Assembly: GCA_946183175.1 (NCBI GenBank)
Contig: CAMHBH010000051.1
Coordinates: forward strand, 1 to 13,636
DNA: 13,636 nt
Source of the DNA: an uncultured Oscillibacter sp.
Lineage (GTDB): Bacteria > Bacillota > Clostridia > Oscillospirales > Oscillospiraceae
Direction of reading: 5' to 3'
Shown: positions 12,938 through 13,636 of the stretch, piece after piece
Layout of the letters: each line of letters begins with the position of its first letter
Position numbering within the stretch: position 1 is the stretch's first letter
The notes under the pieces: model-generated
The model's input: the letters and a program-made list of their open reading frames with translations, nothing else
What the model was told of the DNA's origin: nothing
The model's database searches: none
Position numbers and translations under genes: made by a program

Positions 12938-13636
12938 TTAGCCGCCCATCAGGCCGGCGAGGGCGGAGCTCTGGCTGTTCATGGTGTTCATGAGTTTTTC
13001 CAGCGCGGTGAACTGGCGCGTGTAGTAGTCAATTTTCGTGCTCATCTTGGACTGCCACTGCTCGATTTTCTTCTGCACGCTGTCAATCTGGGACTGCACG
13101 GCGTTGTTGAGCAGGGAGGAGGAGGAGTACGTGGAGCCGGCCTTCTTGACCAGTACGCCGGGATTAGCGATGGATGTAGAGGAATAGCGCTCCATGGTCT
13201 CCTTGATACTGCTCATGAGGCCGTCGCTGGAGGCCCCGCCCTCTTTCGACTTGGTGAAGGCCTCGCGGACGCTGTCGGGGTCACGGGAGAGCGCGTCGCG
13301 GAGCTTGCTTTCCTCGAGCTTGATTTGGGTCAGGCCGCCGGAGTAGGTGGTCTCAATGCCCATATTCCGGAGGGCGGCGCCGTCGTTTCCGCCGGGGCTG
13401 ATGGCGCGTACCAGCGACTCATAGGCGGCGCGGAGGTCGCTGTCGCCGAAGAGAATGCCCTGCTTGGCCTTGGCCTCGTAGTTCTCGATGGCCTTCTCGC
13501 TCATGCCGGACTTGTCGTCGTCGGTCAGCGGTTCGTATTTGGTGTGGGAGGACGAATTTTTCTCGGCGGGCTGGGTGGCGTAGGCGTCGTGGAGCTGTTT
13601 CAGGACGGTGTTGTAGTCGTTGACAAAGTCGGTAAT
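12938..13636 (-). CDS. fliD: Flagellar hook-associated protein 2 (filament cap), C-terminal part
   Basis: C-terminal 232 residues of FliD; the gene runs off the right edge of the window. FliD forms the cap at the filament tip and helps flagellin subunits assemble. Visible family features of the FliD C-terminal domain: FVNDYNTVLKQL, KYEPLTDDDKSGMSEKAIENYEAKAKQGILFGDSDLR, the MGIETTYSGG strand region, and a final coiled coil (SQIDSVQKKIEQWQSK, RQFTALEKLM) ending SALAGLMGG. The frame is open across the edge to base 13636 with no start, so the ATG at 13504 is internal. It is followed by fliS and a FliT-like gene, the common order in Bacillota. Confidence 0.95.
   Translation of the reverse strand: MTDFVNDYNTVLKQLHDAYATQPAEKNSSSHTKYEPLTDDDKSGMSEKAIENYEAKAKQGILFGDSDLRAAYESLVRAISPGGNDGAALRNMGIETTYSGGLTQIKLEESKLRDALSRDPDSVREAFTKSKEGGASSDGLMSSIKETMERYSSTSIANPGVLVKKAGSTYSSSSLLNNAVQSQIDSVQKKIEQWQSKMSTKIDYYTRQFTALEKLMNTMNSQSSALAGLMGG

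Overview
The window looks like chromosome of a flagellated, GC-rich (about 60% by eye) member of the Clostridia (Bacillota), possibly near the Oscillospirales. The basis is the DUF1934-argS pair, strong AGGAGG-type ribosome binding sites, sigma-A-like promoters, a clostridial-type long FtsA-family protein, a YuxH-type EAL/HDOD protein and a fliD-fliS-fliT-like cluster. Almost all of it is coding, on both strands. I saw no tRNA, rRNA, insertion sequence, integrase, CRISPR array or phage gene.

Layout. (1) 1-3667, plus strand: the 3' part of a DUF1934 protein, argS overlapping or abutting it, then a TelA-family protein with a Pro/Gln/Ala repeat region. (2) 3678-3710: a perfect hairpin that separates telA from a convergent gene. 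(3) 3745-5505, minus strand: a transmembrane methyl-accepting chemotaxis protein with its own sigma-A-like promoter and an unusually long, structured leader (5506-5770). (4) 5845-10732, minus strand: a compact four-gene run, transcribed FtsE-like ATPase, FtsA-family protein, EAL/HDOD protein, single-pass membrane protein of unknown function. (5) 10733-10812: a short divergent promoter region in which the two -10 boxes appear to overlap. (6) 10813-11908, plus strand: a possible 24-codon small ORF overlapping the start of a membrane-anchored C39-like cysteine peptidase. (7) 11985-12017: an intrinsic terminator for the minus strand. (8) 12024-13636, minus strand: the end of a flagellar operon, fliD (partial), fliS and a FliT-like small protein.

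How the genes may work together. Regions 3 and 8 serve motility: chemoreceptor, filament cap, flagellin chaperone. Region 4 links cell-division-type proteins (FtsE-like, FtsA-like) with a signalling scaffold. The FtsE-like protein has lost or changed several ATPase residues and has no FtsX next to it. The FtsA-like protein carries a long C-terminal extension with NGE-type repeats and no obvious C-terminal membrane helix. A coupled envelope or division function is inference.

The most striking sequence-wide signal is the complete absence of the tetranucleotide GATC by my reading of all 13,636 bases, although GAT followed by A, G or T is common. Ile codon choice follows it: after a codon ending in G, Ile is ATT or ATA, otherwise mostly ATC.
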